A stretch of DNA of 64,000 nt from Tetraselmis striata (Eukaryota > Chlorophyta > Chlorodendrophyceae > Chlorodendrales > Chlorodendraceae), in contig VCJN01000004.1 of the NCBI GenBank assembly GCA_006384855.1, positions 124,001-188,000 of the forward strand, written 5' to 3'. Position numbers and translations under genes: made by a program. Below the pieces are notes generated by a model that worked only from the letters and a program-made list of their open reading frames with translations, ran no database searches and was not told the DNA's origin. This document shows, in pieces, positions 1 through 13,800 of the stretch; within the stretch, counting starts at the first letter, position 1; the number at the start of each line of letters is the position of its first letter.

Positions 1-500
1 CGCTAGCGGCTGCTTAATGGGGCAAGAAGTGGGTAAATAACTTAATACTTGACATATCATAGGTGAACGAGTTCTCCGCGCATCGTGGTTTTATCGGTTA
101 TGACCACGCTGAGCGGGAGGAGGGGGGGGGGCGTCATCATAATATATGGCAATAAGAAAACATCGAGTGGCTTTGATAATACATGTCGATGCTATTCAAT
201 AGTTGATCGTGGTGCCCATACTGCAGGTGTGTTGAATACTCTCTACTCATTCTTTACAGATTCCCCGACTGAAGGCTAGTCGTTGTTCTTGGTACCTCGT
301 CAGCGGCTACTTGTTGGGGCAGGAAGTAGGTAAATAGCTAAATACGTTACATATAATAGGTGAACGAGTTCTCCGCCCATCAGAGGTTTCGTCCACGCGG
401 TGAGTGGGGGGGGGGGCACGTCATCAATCATAATAGATGGTAAGAAAACATCGATTGGCTTTGATGATGCATGTAGTATTCCATACTCCAGCCCTGTATA
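1..500. repeat. Dispersed repeat, copies 1 and 2 (with G-tracts)
   Basis: Two consecutive partial copies of one repeat. Block A (1-131 and 292-417) shares a stretch around GGTGAACGAGTTCTCCGC and runs into a G-tract (122-131 and about 406-416). After each G-tract comes a similar AT-rich tail (TCATCAT..ATAATAnATGG). Block B (177-288) contains TTCCCCGACTGAAGG and recurs at 906-1019. No coding potential is seen. The remainder to about 900 holds nothing I recognise. Confidence 0.75.
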
Positions 501-905
501 GTACCGCTAGACCCAGTAGACTGACTATTAGCGACTACGAGTACCTACGGTACCGTGTCTTGCCTGATGGTAGTCTATACCGAGTTTCCTATACATTTGG
601 AATCCGGTACTAAGTGGTGTGGCTAAGTTCACAGAAGTTTCCTTCATTTTCTGGTTGCTTCTAGACAGCACACCGTAGCTACATCAGCACAACACATTAC
701 GAGTGTACTAGTCAGCAATTCCTCGCAGGTATGAATACCGCATGGGAATAGCCGACGACAAGACTGAGAGAACGCCAGAACCCATCTATAATTGAACCCA
801 GAACTGACCGGCAATTACCTACTATTCCTTCCGCTGAGAACAGGGGAGACTATCTAATTACGGGTACCTATTACCGCTAGGTTCCCCAATAAACTGGGCC
901 CTAAC

Positions 906-1154
906 AATACATGTCGATGCTATTCAATAGCTGATCGTGCTGCCAATACTGCAGGTGTGTTGAGTACTCTCTACTCATTCTTTACAGGTTCCCCGACTCA
1001 AGGTTAGTCGCTGTTCTGGGTATCTCATCGGCGGCCGCTTGATGGGGCAGGAAGTGGGTAAATACGTTACATATCATAGGTGAGGGAGTTCTCCGCCCAT
1101 TTGAGGTTATGACCACGCTGAGCGGGAGGTGGGGGGGGGGGGGGGGGGGGGGGG
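906..1154. repeat. Dispersed repeat, copy 3
   Basis: Block B (906-1019) followed directly by block A (1020-1154), in the same order as at 177-417 and about 85-90% identical by eye. It ends in a 24-base G-tract (1131-1154). Because the G-tract sits at the same place in all three copies, it belongs to the repeat and is not an independent insertion. Confidence 0.75.
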
Positions 1155-1200
1155 TCATTGAGCGCGCATTGAGCCGCGGCTGCTATTCGGAGAGCGGCAC

Positions 1201-1813
1201 CTACAGTTGCCACCATTTCTTGCCCGCCCCGGACTGCTCCGCCAGTTTGGTTGCCATCTCCGCGAAGTTGCGGGCGTCGTTCTCCATAGCCGCCTGCGCC
1301 AAATCCAAGCAGATGTGTCAGTCGCCAGCGCGCAACTAGTAGCGGCCACTGGTGGCCACCCGTGAGCCCGTCCCTGCCTGCTTCACTACAGAGCTGCGAC
1401 GCATGCAGTCGGCGCCAAGCACTGCTCAGCCCAGCAGGCGGCATGGCGGGGGCGGCACTCGCCGTCTTGTCTTGCAGGCGGCCGAGACGCTCGCCGCGCT
1501 CCTCCATGCGCTGGACGTTGTCTGCCATGACGGAGGCGGCGGCGCCCGTCTGCGCGGCCACGTGGCGATCTGAGTCAGAGCCAGCCCCGCGCCGACGCAG
1601 GTGGACACCGCTAGTTTGGGTTGTTGTACTACCTGGTGTAAACAGTCTCGCGCACACGGGGATACACTGCACGTTTCTTGTGTAACCACAATATATATGA
1701 GAATACACAACAAATGCAGCACGCTTTCTCTGATTCGATGGTGCATTCCATCACTTGTGCATGGAACCAAACTGACCTGGGAACCGGATACATGGTACCA
1801 GGGGAGTATAAGC

Positions 1814-1845
<32 letters not shown>

Positions 1846-4763
1846 TAATACACTAGACTACGGCGGGCACACTCGTCATCGTCTCGAGGACTGTACGGGG
1901 GTACAACCGTCCAATTCATTGAACATTGGTATTAAAGTACCAAAACAACACATATTTGAAACTGCGGCGTAGCGCTGTCGGTATCCCGAGTACCAAAAGA
2001 ACAAGTTGCGGAATATCAGGGGAATACGAGCCATATTAATATACTAGGAGTGTCCTGACTCTGGGGACTGCTGGACAAATACCCTCACCGGGTAGGTGAA
2101 CTTGCTCGCCTATGCCGGCAATATCGTCCCGGCGTGTCCTGGGTTTCCCCGGTTGATGCATTAGCCCTTCGAGGTTCGAATGGGGCCAAGGTCGAAGGGC
2201 TATGCCAGACCTACGACTGCAGTTGGCGCAAGAGGTCAAGTGCTGGGGCGGCCTCGGCCGATGTGCCGGGGCGAACTTTGCTTTTACTTTACTTTAGCCG
2301 ACACCCAGCAATATCTGACAGCTACCGGTAATCCTTAACCGGTGCAAGGGGACCGGCATTCGTACTCGCTACCCAATAATAACGCAATAATATAACAAAA
2401 TCACACGGTCAGTAGTGACCCGCACATTGGAACTCCCGGAATGACGAAGAATCCCACCGCAAATCCCTACTGTGGAACGACTTTATACAGTAGTATGACA
2501 AACAGATATGATGAATATATAATAATATATAAAGTCCAGTCGCGGTGTCACTGGAAGCCGCGGATTCCCAGGCGCCGCAGCTATCATGCCTCTCTAACTA
2601 AGCAACTTAGCAATAGACCTGGTTCCCGGCCAGCCGGCTGGGCGGTCAGTGCAGCACCTTGCGGCCGTACAGCTTCTTGATCTCCTCCGACGACCGGACC
2701 TTGGGCGCCGCGGACGAGGAGGCGGGCGGCGGCGGCGGCGGCGCGGAGGAGATGATGCGCGCCCCGGAGGAGGCGCCCTTGCTGGTGTCCAACTGAATGA
2801 CGGTGTCGGCGGGGCGGCTGGCCGCGGCGTGCGTGCCTCTGCCTGAACCCTCCGGCACAGCTGCGGGGAGGAGCACGGCGACGCGCACACGCCTCAGCAC
2901 AGCACAGCAGATCACGCAGGCCAATACTGCCAACTGCCCGGCGATCATGGCAAGCAACCGCCACAAACATTGCGCCGCGTTTTGGGTTTGCCGTGTATCA
3001 TTGGTCATTTGGTCTCACCCCTTGGCGGAGAACGATATCGTATCAGAAACAAATGTATCAGAATTCACTATCTGTACGAAAGATAGTATAGAATCTCCGA
3101 CCCCGTGGTGCAGTACACTGTGTTCTTTTAGTGACACGTCAACCCGATTCATGGGTGGTGCGGTAGCACATTACCGCCAACCACACCGTTCACGGTCCTC
3201 CGTTATTCGGGCTTTACACACACATTGATGCCCCTTTGGAGTGGAATTTCCTCTGCCGAGCCGCCTGCGCTGCTTAGGAAAGATGGGCGCCCCGCAGCGC
3301 TTCGCAACAAGCGCAAGGACGCACAGAAAAAAGGCGCAGATGGAGGGAACACGAGGGTCACGGGGTGCGTGAGGCATGTACCTGAGGATCCCGAGTCGTC
3401 CAGGTCGGGGACGAGGTCGAGGTCGGAGTCGATCTCAAGGGACTGCTCCGCGTCCCAGCCCTGCTCGAGTCTGTCTGCTCCATGTCGGCCGGGTCCTCCG
3501 CCTCCTCGGCCGACTGCGCAAAGAGGCTGCGCGCGGCAATTCCACGAGTGCGGCGAGGACGTCAGCCCCGTGTGCCACCAGCAAGTCGCGTGGCGCAGGG
3601 GGCCGGTAATAGCTACTACTTGGGGGGTACAGTGACACTGCCTCTGTAATGAACCCCCCTACAATGAACCCACCCCTTTAGTGACCAGGGGGAAGGGGCC
3701 CCGATTGTTCATTAAACAGGTAGTGTCACTGTACATGTGAGGGTATGTGCAGGTTCCCCGCGACATAATGCTTAATGGTACTGACACATGCTAACGTATT
3801 GCGTGTTGTATGATCGTACGATTTGCGGCGCACACAGACACACAGACACACACACGCACACAGACACATAATATTATATAAAATGTCATGCATAATATTG
3901 TACACATGTAATAATAAAATATAGTATTATACAGAGTATTATACATACACCATTATAAATATAACATTATACAGATTATACATCTTTTATTATATGTTGA
4001 TATAACATATATCATATATGTATAATACTACATGTTTGTAAATGCGGTGTAATGTCTTTCTAAACTGTCATACGGTGTCACAAACATGTGAACAATAATG
4101 TACAGATTGTGAACAGCAGGACGCCGGGAACCGCTGAATAACTACGCGAAATCGCGTATATTCATCGGACAGAAGTCGTACATTTCATATACGAAGTCAC
4201 GGCGCCACCTGAAGCTACCGATGCTGGGGGCGCGGTCATATTACTCCAGGCTATCGGGGCGCCCGTCAGGCAAAGAGCACGGCGAGGGCGCACCTCTCGA
4301 GGTCCATCATTGGGGCGCAGGTGCGCTTCGTCCTGCGCGTACGGGGAGGCCAGGGGCATGCGGGGCGCGTCAGAGAGCCGTTGCACACGTAACATGGACT
4401 TGGATTCGCGGGTCTCAAAAGCGATGGTATGAATCGTCTTTGCAGCACTGTGTGAGTGGTTCCGTGATATATTCGTGGTACATTCTGGTATATATCTCAA
4501 AGAATTGCATGTTGTTGCGTCTTCTCCAGGGTGCGAATATGTCCACAACTCTGATACTGGGTTATTTTACTTGTGGTGTCATCGTAAAGTGCATTTTCAA
4601 GTCTCACTTTTTTGGTTTCGTCGTACAGTGGACGTTGTAATTTGCGTCCATTTCCGGCTGAATACGAAGAACTGTCGGCTATGGAATTCCGCGACGCTTT
4701 TGTATCATTACTTAAACACCAATACCGTAGCGGTTTCTGCATGTATGTGTATGTGTATGTGCA

Positions 4764-4818
<55 letters not shown>

Positions 4819-7800
4819 GTATATATAGAGAATATAATGTATATATGTGTATGTATATATGTGTATATATATACTTGTATACATATGTATATACATATAG
4901 CGAACCCCGCGGCGTGGTGAGTACGGCAAGGGCAGGCGGGTCATGGCAGGGTGGCATCTCGCAGTACACCCACCAGCGTGCCGCTGCTGCATCCTCCGGC
5001 GCGAAGGTGATGCTCCGGTATCCGCAGATTCTTCAACAGGTCGCCGCCAAACTGCGGCATCCGCCACAAGTTGTTAGCATCAACATGCGGGGGGGGGGGG
5101 GGGGAGGGGGGCAAGCATAGTGTTTCCTGACTGCTTGCTTGGCAAGAGGGCCGTTTCCCGACAGGACACAAGGCCAAGGGTTGCAGTTCACCGAGGTTAT
5201 ATGCTGTTCTCCATTCCGAGGTGATGGAACAGCACCGGCTGAGTTCATCACCACCTGGCGCTTGGGCCAACATCACCTCGCATGCTTCCCCTCTTACTCC
5301 CTCTCTTGCTTATCGACGCCTAAATGCTCCGACACGCACTCGCTTGATTCCCGGTGAGCGCGGAAACCCGCACCAATATAATAATAATAAGCCAGGTTCC
5401 CCCCCCCCCCCCCCCCCCCGCCCCCCCCCCCCAACAATGGATTTGTTTCTGCATTACTGCGATATTTATATGCGGTATTCCGATCTATATCACTGTATTA
5501 TTCTGACATATTTTGTGCGAATTCGAAAACGATGATCATGCGGAAACGATAACCCCCGTGCTACTGTTTATGCTGCTCTATAGCTGCGACTGATTTATAG
5601 CGTCGCCAATTGGGGTATTGACCGGTAATGGACTGGTTAATGACGACCCTCTAAAATTGCCCATAGTGTGGCGACTACTGGGTGACAAACCCAAACTGTT
5701 AAGAGTGTTGGAGTGAAAAGTGGCCGCGTTACAGCCTCTTCACGCCTCCCATGCCTGGCGGTTTGTGGTGGGCGTGGCGAGCCGCCTTGATGCCTGGGTA
5801 ACAGGTCGCCAATCTCAACCTCGCCCGCTTTATTGCCGGTTGTTTGAAAGAAGATATCAATGCCCCCCCCCCCCCCCCCCCTTTACTGCAAGTCTAGGCG
5901 GCACCACAGGCGCGCCGTAACAGATAATCGAGTTCGCGAGTCATTGGAAAAAGGGATTGTTCGAAACGTGCAAGCAAAGATTCCGTACCATGTTTGTGGC
6001 GTATTGCCGAATTCTGATATATTCCTAAGTACGCATATATTTCCCTCTCCTCCCTGGAGGAGGAGGGGGGGGAGGGGCGGGGGGGGGGGGTGAAAATCAA
6101 CGACGCATAGCAAACCCGGAGCGTAGTGACGGTGCGCGTCTCGTCTCCCACAACGGTTCTTCTCCCCCATTGCGCACCTTCTCCAAGCCCCCGAGGAAGC
6201 CCGCCACGTTGCCCGGGAGCTTGGGCCCCCGCGCGCTGTGACTCGCCTCCGAGCCGCTTTGGCTCCCGGCCTCGCCGGCGGCCGCCTCGCCCTCCGACGC
6301 CTCCCCGGCGGCCGCCCACGCGCGCTGCCGGCGCAGCACCGCCTCGCGCGCCGCCTGCGCCGCCCGCTTGTGCAGGTCCTCGGCGCGCGCGATGTCGCAC
6401 ATGGTCTTGGGGGCCGCCAGCGCCACCGAGTCCGCCAGAGCCAACCGCACCTGCTCGCCGCCGCGCCGCATCTTCAGTGAGACGGGTTTGCAACTTTGCG
6501 CGGCGTTGAGCACGGGCATCACGCCGACCAACTCTTCGCCGATGCTCAGGCAGGAATCCGTCACACAATGAAAGAACGACTGCGCATCAGCTCAGGAAGC
6601 ATCATGATATTCGGGCAACGATCTTGTGTCACTTGTCTCCCCGGGTGCCGGCGCACTTATGCGAACACTTGCTACCACCTTCCAGCTGGGATCGCGTGAA
6701 GCCAATGGGAGCCTTCGCCATAGTGTTGTCCACATTTGACCTCTGAGACATGCAGGGCCGGTTCGCTCTTCCGCGTCGGCACCCCAATCTACTAAATGCA
6801 CCCATAAGTACACCGGCCGATACCACCGAATTGCGCACGCGGCTCCCCCGACACTGAACTCTTGCGCGACATCGAGTTGGAAGATCTGCGTAGTCTTCGC
6901 ACATATTTTGAAACGGTTCCACATAAATGCACATTCCCCATCATCTCGGGGTGATGGTGAAAGCCAACTACACAGCGATGTAGGCAACCCAGGCCGTGGT
7001 GACTGAGAGCGGCCGTCCGATGGTCGATACTGATGACCTCTTTCAAATGATCGCCAACGGCGGGCGGCGCACCATCTCGCCGTGCTTCATGGAGACCGCC
7101 ATTTGCCCTTGGGGGCCCATCGCCGCACGCAGGCTGCGTGCATGCGGCGGCAGCACCGGCCAGCCGAGGCAGTACTCCATGTGCACCGCCAGGAGGCTCG
7201 TCAGGCGCGGCAGGCCGTACACCAACAGCTGCGAGCGGAAACACCGTCAGCCGGCACAGCCCCGCCGTCAGTGCATGCTAGCGTCGTGATACATACGACC
7301 GAGTCAACTGCACGCCAACGCTGCGGCCATCGAGGTGTGTTGTGGGCACGGGATGAGCACTCCACTGTGCCGCCACGTTTGCAGCCGGAATAGCCGCGCC
7401 CGACCAGGCCGAACTTGCCATTCGCGGATGATTCGCGTTCAGACATCTTAGTGCCAGACATGTAGTATACATCGACATTACCGGCATTAGCGTTAATGCG
7501 GTCCGCGGGGCCAAAAAAATGTTTTGCACTTTTGCGTCGGACTATTCGTGATGTATTTGTGTTGTATTCTGACTTATTGCTCTGTTTTAATAGTTTTTTC
7601 CTCTTCGCACGCGGGGGGGGGGGGGGGGGGGGGGCAAAAACGTCACTAATCCGCGGACTGGTTGTCGTTTGTCGATTCAGCAACCGGAATTACTACATTT
7701 GCGTTATGTATGTTATCCATCACCCGTCGGCAGTCCGTGTATGTGCTGCGACGTGGCCGCTGAGGAGGTTCTGTGCCGCCGCGAGACCTGCTCCCCGCTG

Positions 7801-10800
7801 GGGGTTGGTCAGCAGAAAAGGAACCGGGGAAACTGCGGGTGATCCCGGACGTGCGCAGGCCGAATGAGGGCATGCGCGATATTCCGCTCAAGACGATGGA
7901 ATCCCTAAAAATAGAACCGTAAGGACGCTTTGCGATGTAGCCCGGGAGGGCGATCCAATGCTCCATGTGGATTTGACACACGGGATATGGGCATATCCAG
8001 TTGCACCTGGACTCCCGGACGTGCTGCGGCGTTGAGTGGCAGGGCGGTTGCTACCAACATAGGTGCCCACCCTTTGGCATAAAGATCTCCCTGAAGTCTT
8101 CACTTAAATCATCCATGTGTCAAGTGGAGCGCCCGGCAAAGTAATGGCAATGCCACACTGCCGCCGTACGGAAGGGGTGCCGTTTCAACTAAGGGTGCCA
8201 AGGCACCTAAGAAACCCCGAGAAACAATCCCTAGTTGAGGGGCGGAATATCGGCTGTCATAGTCTAGTTTGGTGTCACTTACGTTCCGCCCCTGGAAGGC
8301 AGGGTAGGTTCGTATTTGCAGTGCTATAATTTCTGCGTCAGCACCCGCCATCATTTTACACCCCTACCCTCATCCTACCGCCGGAGGGGCTCCGTGGCGG
8401 GGCTCTGCGTCAGGATTTGCATTCGCGTGTGATGGCGTGCTTGACACAATTCGAACTGCCACGATGGCTCAGACACGTAATGGGGAAAGTGCAGACACCG
8501 GGGAATTGTGCAACATGTCTCATGATCAAAAATATGGTGACCGTGTAATCACCTCATATGCGGTATTTTTAACACTCGATGCTCATATAGACATGGCGGT
8601 GACTGCTCGAGAAGACACAGAAGATTCCAGGAGCTCAATCGAAAAACTGGATTTCATGGGTTCCATTGCATTGTCCCCTGAGCCACGCATGTCGGGGCCG
8701 ACTGATCCGCAATCACGGGCTCACCTGGTTGGATGTCGTGAGCACCGCGAGGGCCGGGCGCCCAGCGGAGACAAAGCTGCTGGCGGAGCGGCAGCGCAGC
8801 TCGTCCGCCAGGTTGACCTCTGCTGCGGCGGCGCGCTCGCTGCCGGCCAGCGTGGGGCGGCACACCTCGATGCGCTGGTCGCTGGCCAGCAGGAGGAACG
8901 ACGTCCACAGCTCCTGAGGCGGCAGGGCACGTGGAACAGCGCACAGACGTTCAGCCACGGGCGCCTGCATGACAGGAGACACCCGCACCGCCAGATTCTG
9001 CACAAATGGTAGAATTGTGTTGGCTGCAATCACCGCGAAACACCTCAAGACAGTTGAGGTATGTGCCGAATACATCAACACCTATTTGGACAAGGGTGAT
9101 ACGAACAATATGAGCACAGGAATGACTATTTCATTCATGCAACATGTAATCCTGAGCAGGCTATAAGTGTTTTCCTGGGGGGGGGGGGGGGGGGTATGTT
9201 TGAGGCATTTCAATGACATAATCATGTCACTGTTATGGGTCATCGCTCCCGTCGCTTGAGTCATGCTTTGGCGAGCAGCCAAGGGAGGTCGATCAGCCAC
9301 TCGTCAATGAGTTCACAATAAGGACATGCGGGACGAATACTGGAAGCAAGCTACCACAGGGGGGGGGGGGGTATGAACATATTGCAAACCCAAAGCGCGG
9401 CGACAGTACCGACCTTCACATTGACCTCAAACACCGCCACGCTAGGCTCGCGGTGGAGGGATGAGCCGTCCGGCTGGCCGACATCCAGCGCAGCAGGGCG
9501 CGGTTGCTGTCGCGCAGCCGCGGCTTCTGGCGGGTTGTCACTCCCCTCAGAGCCGCTTGAGCTGGGGCGGCGCGCTGCGGGCGTTGCCGGCGTGCCGTTC
9601 GCGGCGCTGTTGGGCTCTTTGCCTGCGCCCGCCGGAGCTGAGATGTCCGGCATGGGCGCGCTGGCTGTGGGCTGGAGGGCGCCACTGCCGATGCCGTCCT
9701 GCACAGCGAGCCGACGTCACGTCAGCACGGCGCACCACTCCTGTGACGAGTGCCGCTTGCCGGCGGAGGATTGCGGGCCATCTGCGCTGTGTCACCGGTA
9801 TGGGCAGTTTTCTTCATGGTCGATAGCCTTGAGGCTGGTCAGGTCTAAGCCCGGCGTCCGGGGTATGGTGTCTTTTTCGCGCGTGCGTGGACGTTCAAAC
9901 TATCCGCTCAAACAATTCGAACGATGGGACCCCCTTCGATGGTAAGACTTGAGGAGGCAGTCATGTTGGCATATAATAAGGATAAACGGTGCCACAGGAT
10001 GGAACGCGCGCAGTCGTGCCACGAGCCTGAATCAGCGACTGGTCCTAGTACTCATGCATTGTCGTCACTTGTGGCCATGCACCCGGGTACCACGATGTTC
10101 CCCCAGTTGCACCCGTACACGGCGCAGTGTGTTGTCAGTTAGGCGTATTTATCACACAAGCCTGCTGGTATTATTGGCAGGGGAAGCTAGTCAGAGGGCG
10201 CTGCCAGGGAAGAGCGTTCGCTGGCACCCGGGTACAGCACCTGCAGTTCTTCGGGACGGGTGCTTAGTGTTGGCGTTTGCCAAGTTCATCCATGGACGAG
10301 GCTTTTCAAAATCGAGCCCTACAACCATTGTTATACCAGCTGTATGGCATGTTGCACGAGTACGGGTGTTGACGAACCCTCATATTATTACAAGCCTCGC
10401 ATTGGGGTTGCAAGCAACCTATAAGAACATTCCCAACGCTGCTGCGATAGTTTCGACTACGTTTGACCTCTGGCAGGCAGGACGGGGTCTCACTCGAAGC
10501 GCTGTTATTACCGATCGGCGCCGGTATTCATCAAGCAGTAAGGGTGGGGCATGGCACGCAGGCCCGCACCTCCGCCTGATGCAGCCGGTGCACCGCCTGC
10601 TCCCCCGAGTGCCTCAGGCCGGCTTCGTCCCCGCCGTTGTGGCTCCGCCGGAAGAGCCCCTTGAACTTGTCGATGCCGCCCTCCAGCTTGTCCAGGTGCG
10701 GCCCCCTTGCTACGGTGCTCGACGCCGCCTTCTTCAGCAGCCCCCTGTGCCGCCACCAGCAATCATCACCCATAACTTGTTGACAAGGATACCAATCAGC

Positions 10801-13800
10801 CCCGCGTATTCAATAATAGTTGTGCAAGGCAGTCACATCTACCAAATTGTACACTTAGCTACACACATACATGAATACAACTTTTATTTCGGATTCTCAC
10901 AGGTACGCACGATTACAATCTTTCTAATAAGATCTTGACCTGCTCAATTTACTGTAGGTCAGTTGTAGACAAGGCTGTCTCAAACTCGAGAATGTTTCAG
11001 GGGAGAGGGGGCGCGCGCGCGGGGGGGGGGGGGGGGGGGGGCAACCGCCCAATTTTGACATCTTCATTATGATGATTGATATCGGCGCTATTGTTATTGC
11101 GTGAACACTTGCCACTCAGCCACACACGCACACACAAGTGTGTGTGCGTGTGTATCCTTTGTATGTGTATTATGGGCACAATTGCATCCACTTCAGCGCA
11201 GGAGATCGTCATCGGCGAGGCGCACCGCGTCTTGTGCCCAAAGTCGTCCACCACACTCCTGCGCTGCCCGCCAATCCGCTTGCTCGCGGTGTCGCGCTGC
11301 GCGTCCGCCGCAGCCGCCGCTGCCTCCAACAAGTCGCTGTCACTCTCACTGCCGCTCGACTGCTCCTCCTCCTCCTCCTCCTCCTCGTCTTCGCCCTCCT
11401 CCTCCGCCTCCGCCCCTTCGTTCGCTGCAGCGCCGAGCGCTATCTCCTCCGGAAGCGCCTCGCCCGCCGAGGCAGCGGCAACAAAGGGGCTGCTGGCGGC
11501 AGGCTCCTCCTGGCCCTGCAACAAGGCCAGTGCCGTCAGTTGGCAGCCTCGCACAGGATGACCGGCAGGAAGGTGGCACGCCCCTCCTGCCCCCCCCCCC
11601 CCCCGGCGCTACCGGGATCACACACCTTGTCCTCTTTCATCGACGCGTTGGCGGCAACGGGACCGTCCTCCCCGCGGCTGCTTCCATCTGGGGAATCAAC
11701 GCAGCGCATGTCGGCGCACTGCCGGGCGCTGTCCAACAAAACGGCACCCCCGCAAGAGGGATGCAGCCACAGCGAGGGCAGGGCGCGCGGTGGCTGCATG
11801 AAGCAGGGGCAGGGGGGTCGTCGGCGCACCTGAGGGTGCGGGCTCCACGGGCTTGCTGTATTTGTGCTTAGCCTGCAGCCAGTCACGATACGAAATCAGC
11901 GGCGTTAAGGGTGGCTGTGCTCCAGGGCCCCGTCTTGGGGGGACGGGCCCAAATGGCGGCCGGGGACTAGCCGGGACACGGGGGTGCGAGGGGGATAGGG
12001 ACGGGAGAAGGGGGATCAGTGCCAGGCGGGGGCAGGACTTGACCTCCGCCATCTCCTCCGCCACTGCTGCCCACACCAAGTGCAGGTGGCCTGTGGGCGG
12101 CGGCTGCGGGGCGCCGCTGTCGCTGAGCGGCTGCATGCTGACTCCCTACCAACGCGGGCAATGAAAGGCGGCTTAATGCAGGCTGTCTGCGTCCCAGGAG
12201 GAATATCGATACATGTGGTTCAAAATGCATGGATGCATTCACAGACATGGAGAAACATACAATATACATATGAATGTTTGTATATATATATGTAAATATG
12301 TGTGTATACTGTATGTCATATACACATGTATTCAATGTATATATCGTCTATTATTATACATGAAGTGTAACATATGAAACGGAGTGGACATGAAGATGCA
12401 AATGAAGAAAAGGATGTCCTTGCCATAAATGGCACCTTATCCCTCACCTTGAGGCCCCGCTGGCCCGAGCCAGAGTGCCCGATAACGCGCCCCGTGGCGC
12501 AGTCTACCACCGACACGCCAAAGTCCTCCCCCAGGCAGTACAGCACGACGTCCTGCAGCGCGCCTGCGCTGCCTGGACTGAGAACTCGGGGCGGTGGGCT
12601 CTTGGGGCTCGCCACCGCAGAGCCATGCGGCAGCGTGCCGAAGTGCATGTCCACGAGAACGCCCGGGCCTTGCGCGACCGGGATCATAAAGAGGAAAGCG
12701 CCGCGGCCGAGGTCAAACACGCTGACCTGCAGGAGCACACGCAGGTAGGTGCTCAGTGCGGCGACTTGGAGAGGAATAAACTGCGGCGACTTCCGCAGCG
12801 CGCGCGAGTTTTTTTACCGGAAGCAGCTCTATTTACAGGGGCGCGCACCTTGCCGTTCTCGTCGCCAAAGGCCATCAGGTGATAGCCTGTGCCCACGGCA
12901 ATGGCGGACACGGCGGCCGAGTGCACGTTTGCCTCCATCACGAGGTGGAATCCCGGCGCCTGCGGATGCGAATTTGACCCCGGTCGCATGCCGTGAAGGT
13001 CGACCGTCAAGGGCGCCACCTGCCTGCGGCGGGAGCGCCACTGCAGCGGGCGGCGGATTGAAGTTTGTCAGTTTGACGGCTCTCGCACCCAAGGCGATTA
13101 CGATCGCGTTCCAGTTTCGAGCCGGTATGCCGAGGTATGTATACGATTTTGGATGATCCGATAAAACCCTAAACGGCCGAGGAGGGGGGGGGGGGGGGGG
13201 GGGGGGGGGGTTAGGGCTCACCTGGTACAGGCGTAGCTTGCCGTCCGCATGGCCGACCGCCAACAGGCCCGCCTCCCAACACAGCGCGACGCACGACACC
13301 GGAGCCACGCGCTGCGGCTCTTCGTCTGCGCCCGCCGGCATCACCACGCCACGGCACATCGGCACCTGCGTGCGCGTGTCCCAAAGCAGGCACCGCCCGC
13401 TCGCGTGGCCAGTGGCCAGCATGTCCGCCACGCCGGCGCCGCCCTGCGGCGGCTCGGCGCCCCGTCCGCCGCTGACCACCCACGCCCAGTCCGCCGTCCC
13501 GCGCCCAGGGCTCGGGAGCACCTGGTCTCCATCCGCCGGGTCGCCCGGGCGTAGCAGGCGCGGCAACGGCGACAGGTCGTCCACCGTCACGGCCAGCGCC
13601 CCCTTGGAGCGCGGCGTGGCCGACTCGATGGATGACACGTGCGCGACGGGCTGATGGCGCAGCCACTCAAGGGCGGTAACGGGCCCTGCAGCTTGGTTGC
13701 TCAGCGGGAACTGGCAGGCTTCGACGTGTTCCTGCCGAGCAACATTCGGAATGAAAATCGAGGCACCCAAGAACCGCAACAGTCGAATAGCAAAAATGTT

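Noticed and set aside
4708..5067. Frames with Thr-His or Val-Tyr runs
   Set aside because: Translation of a TGTATG microsatellite.
9949..10938. 329-codon plus-strand frame
   Set aside because: Crosses an exon of the minus-strand tomosyn-like gene and AT-rich intron sequence. No motif, and composition changes along it.
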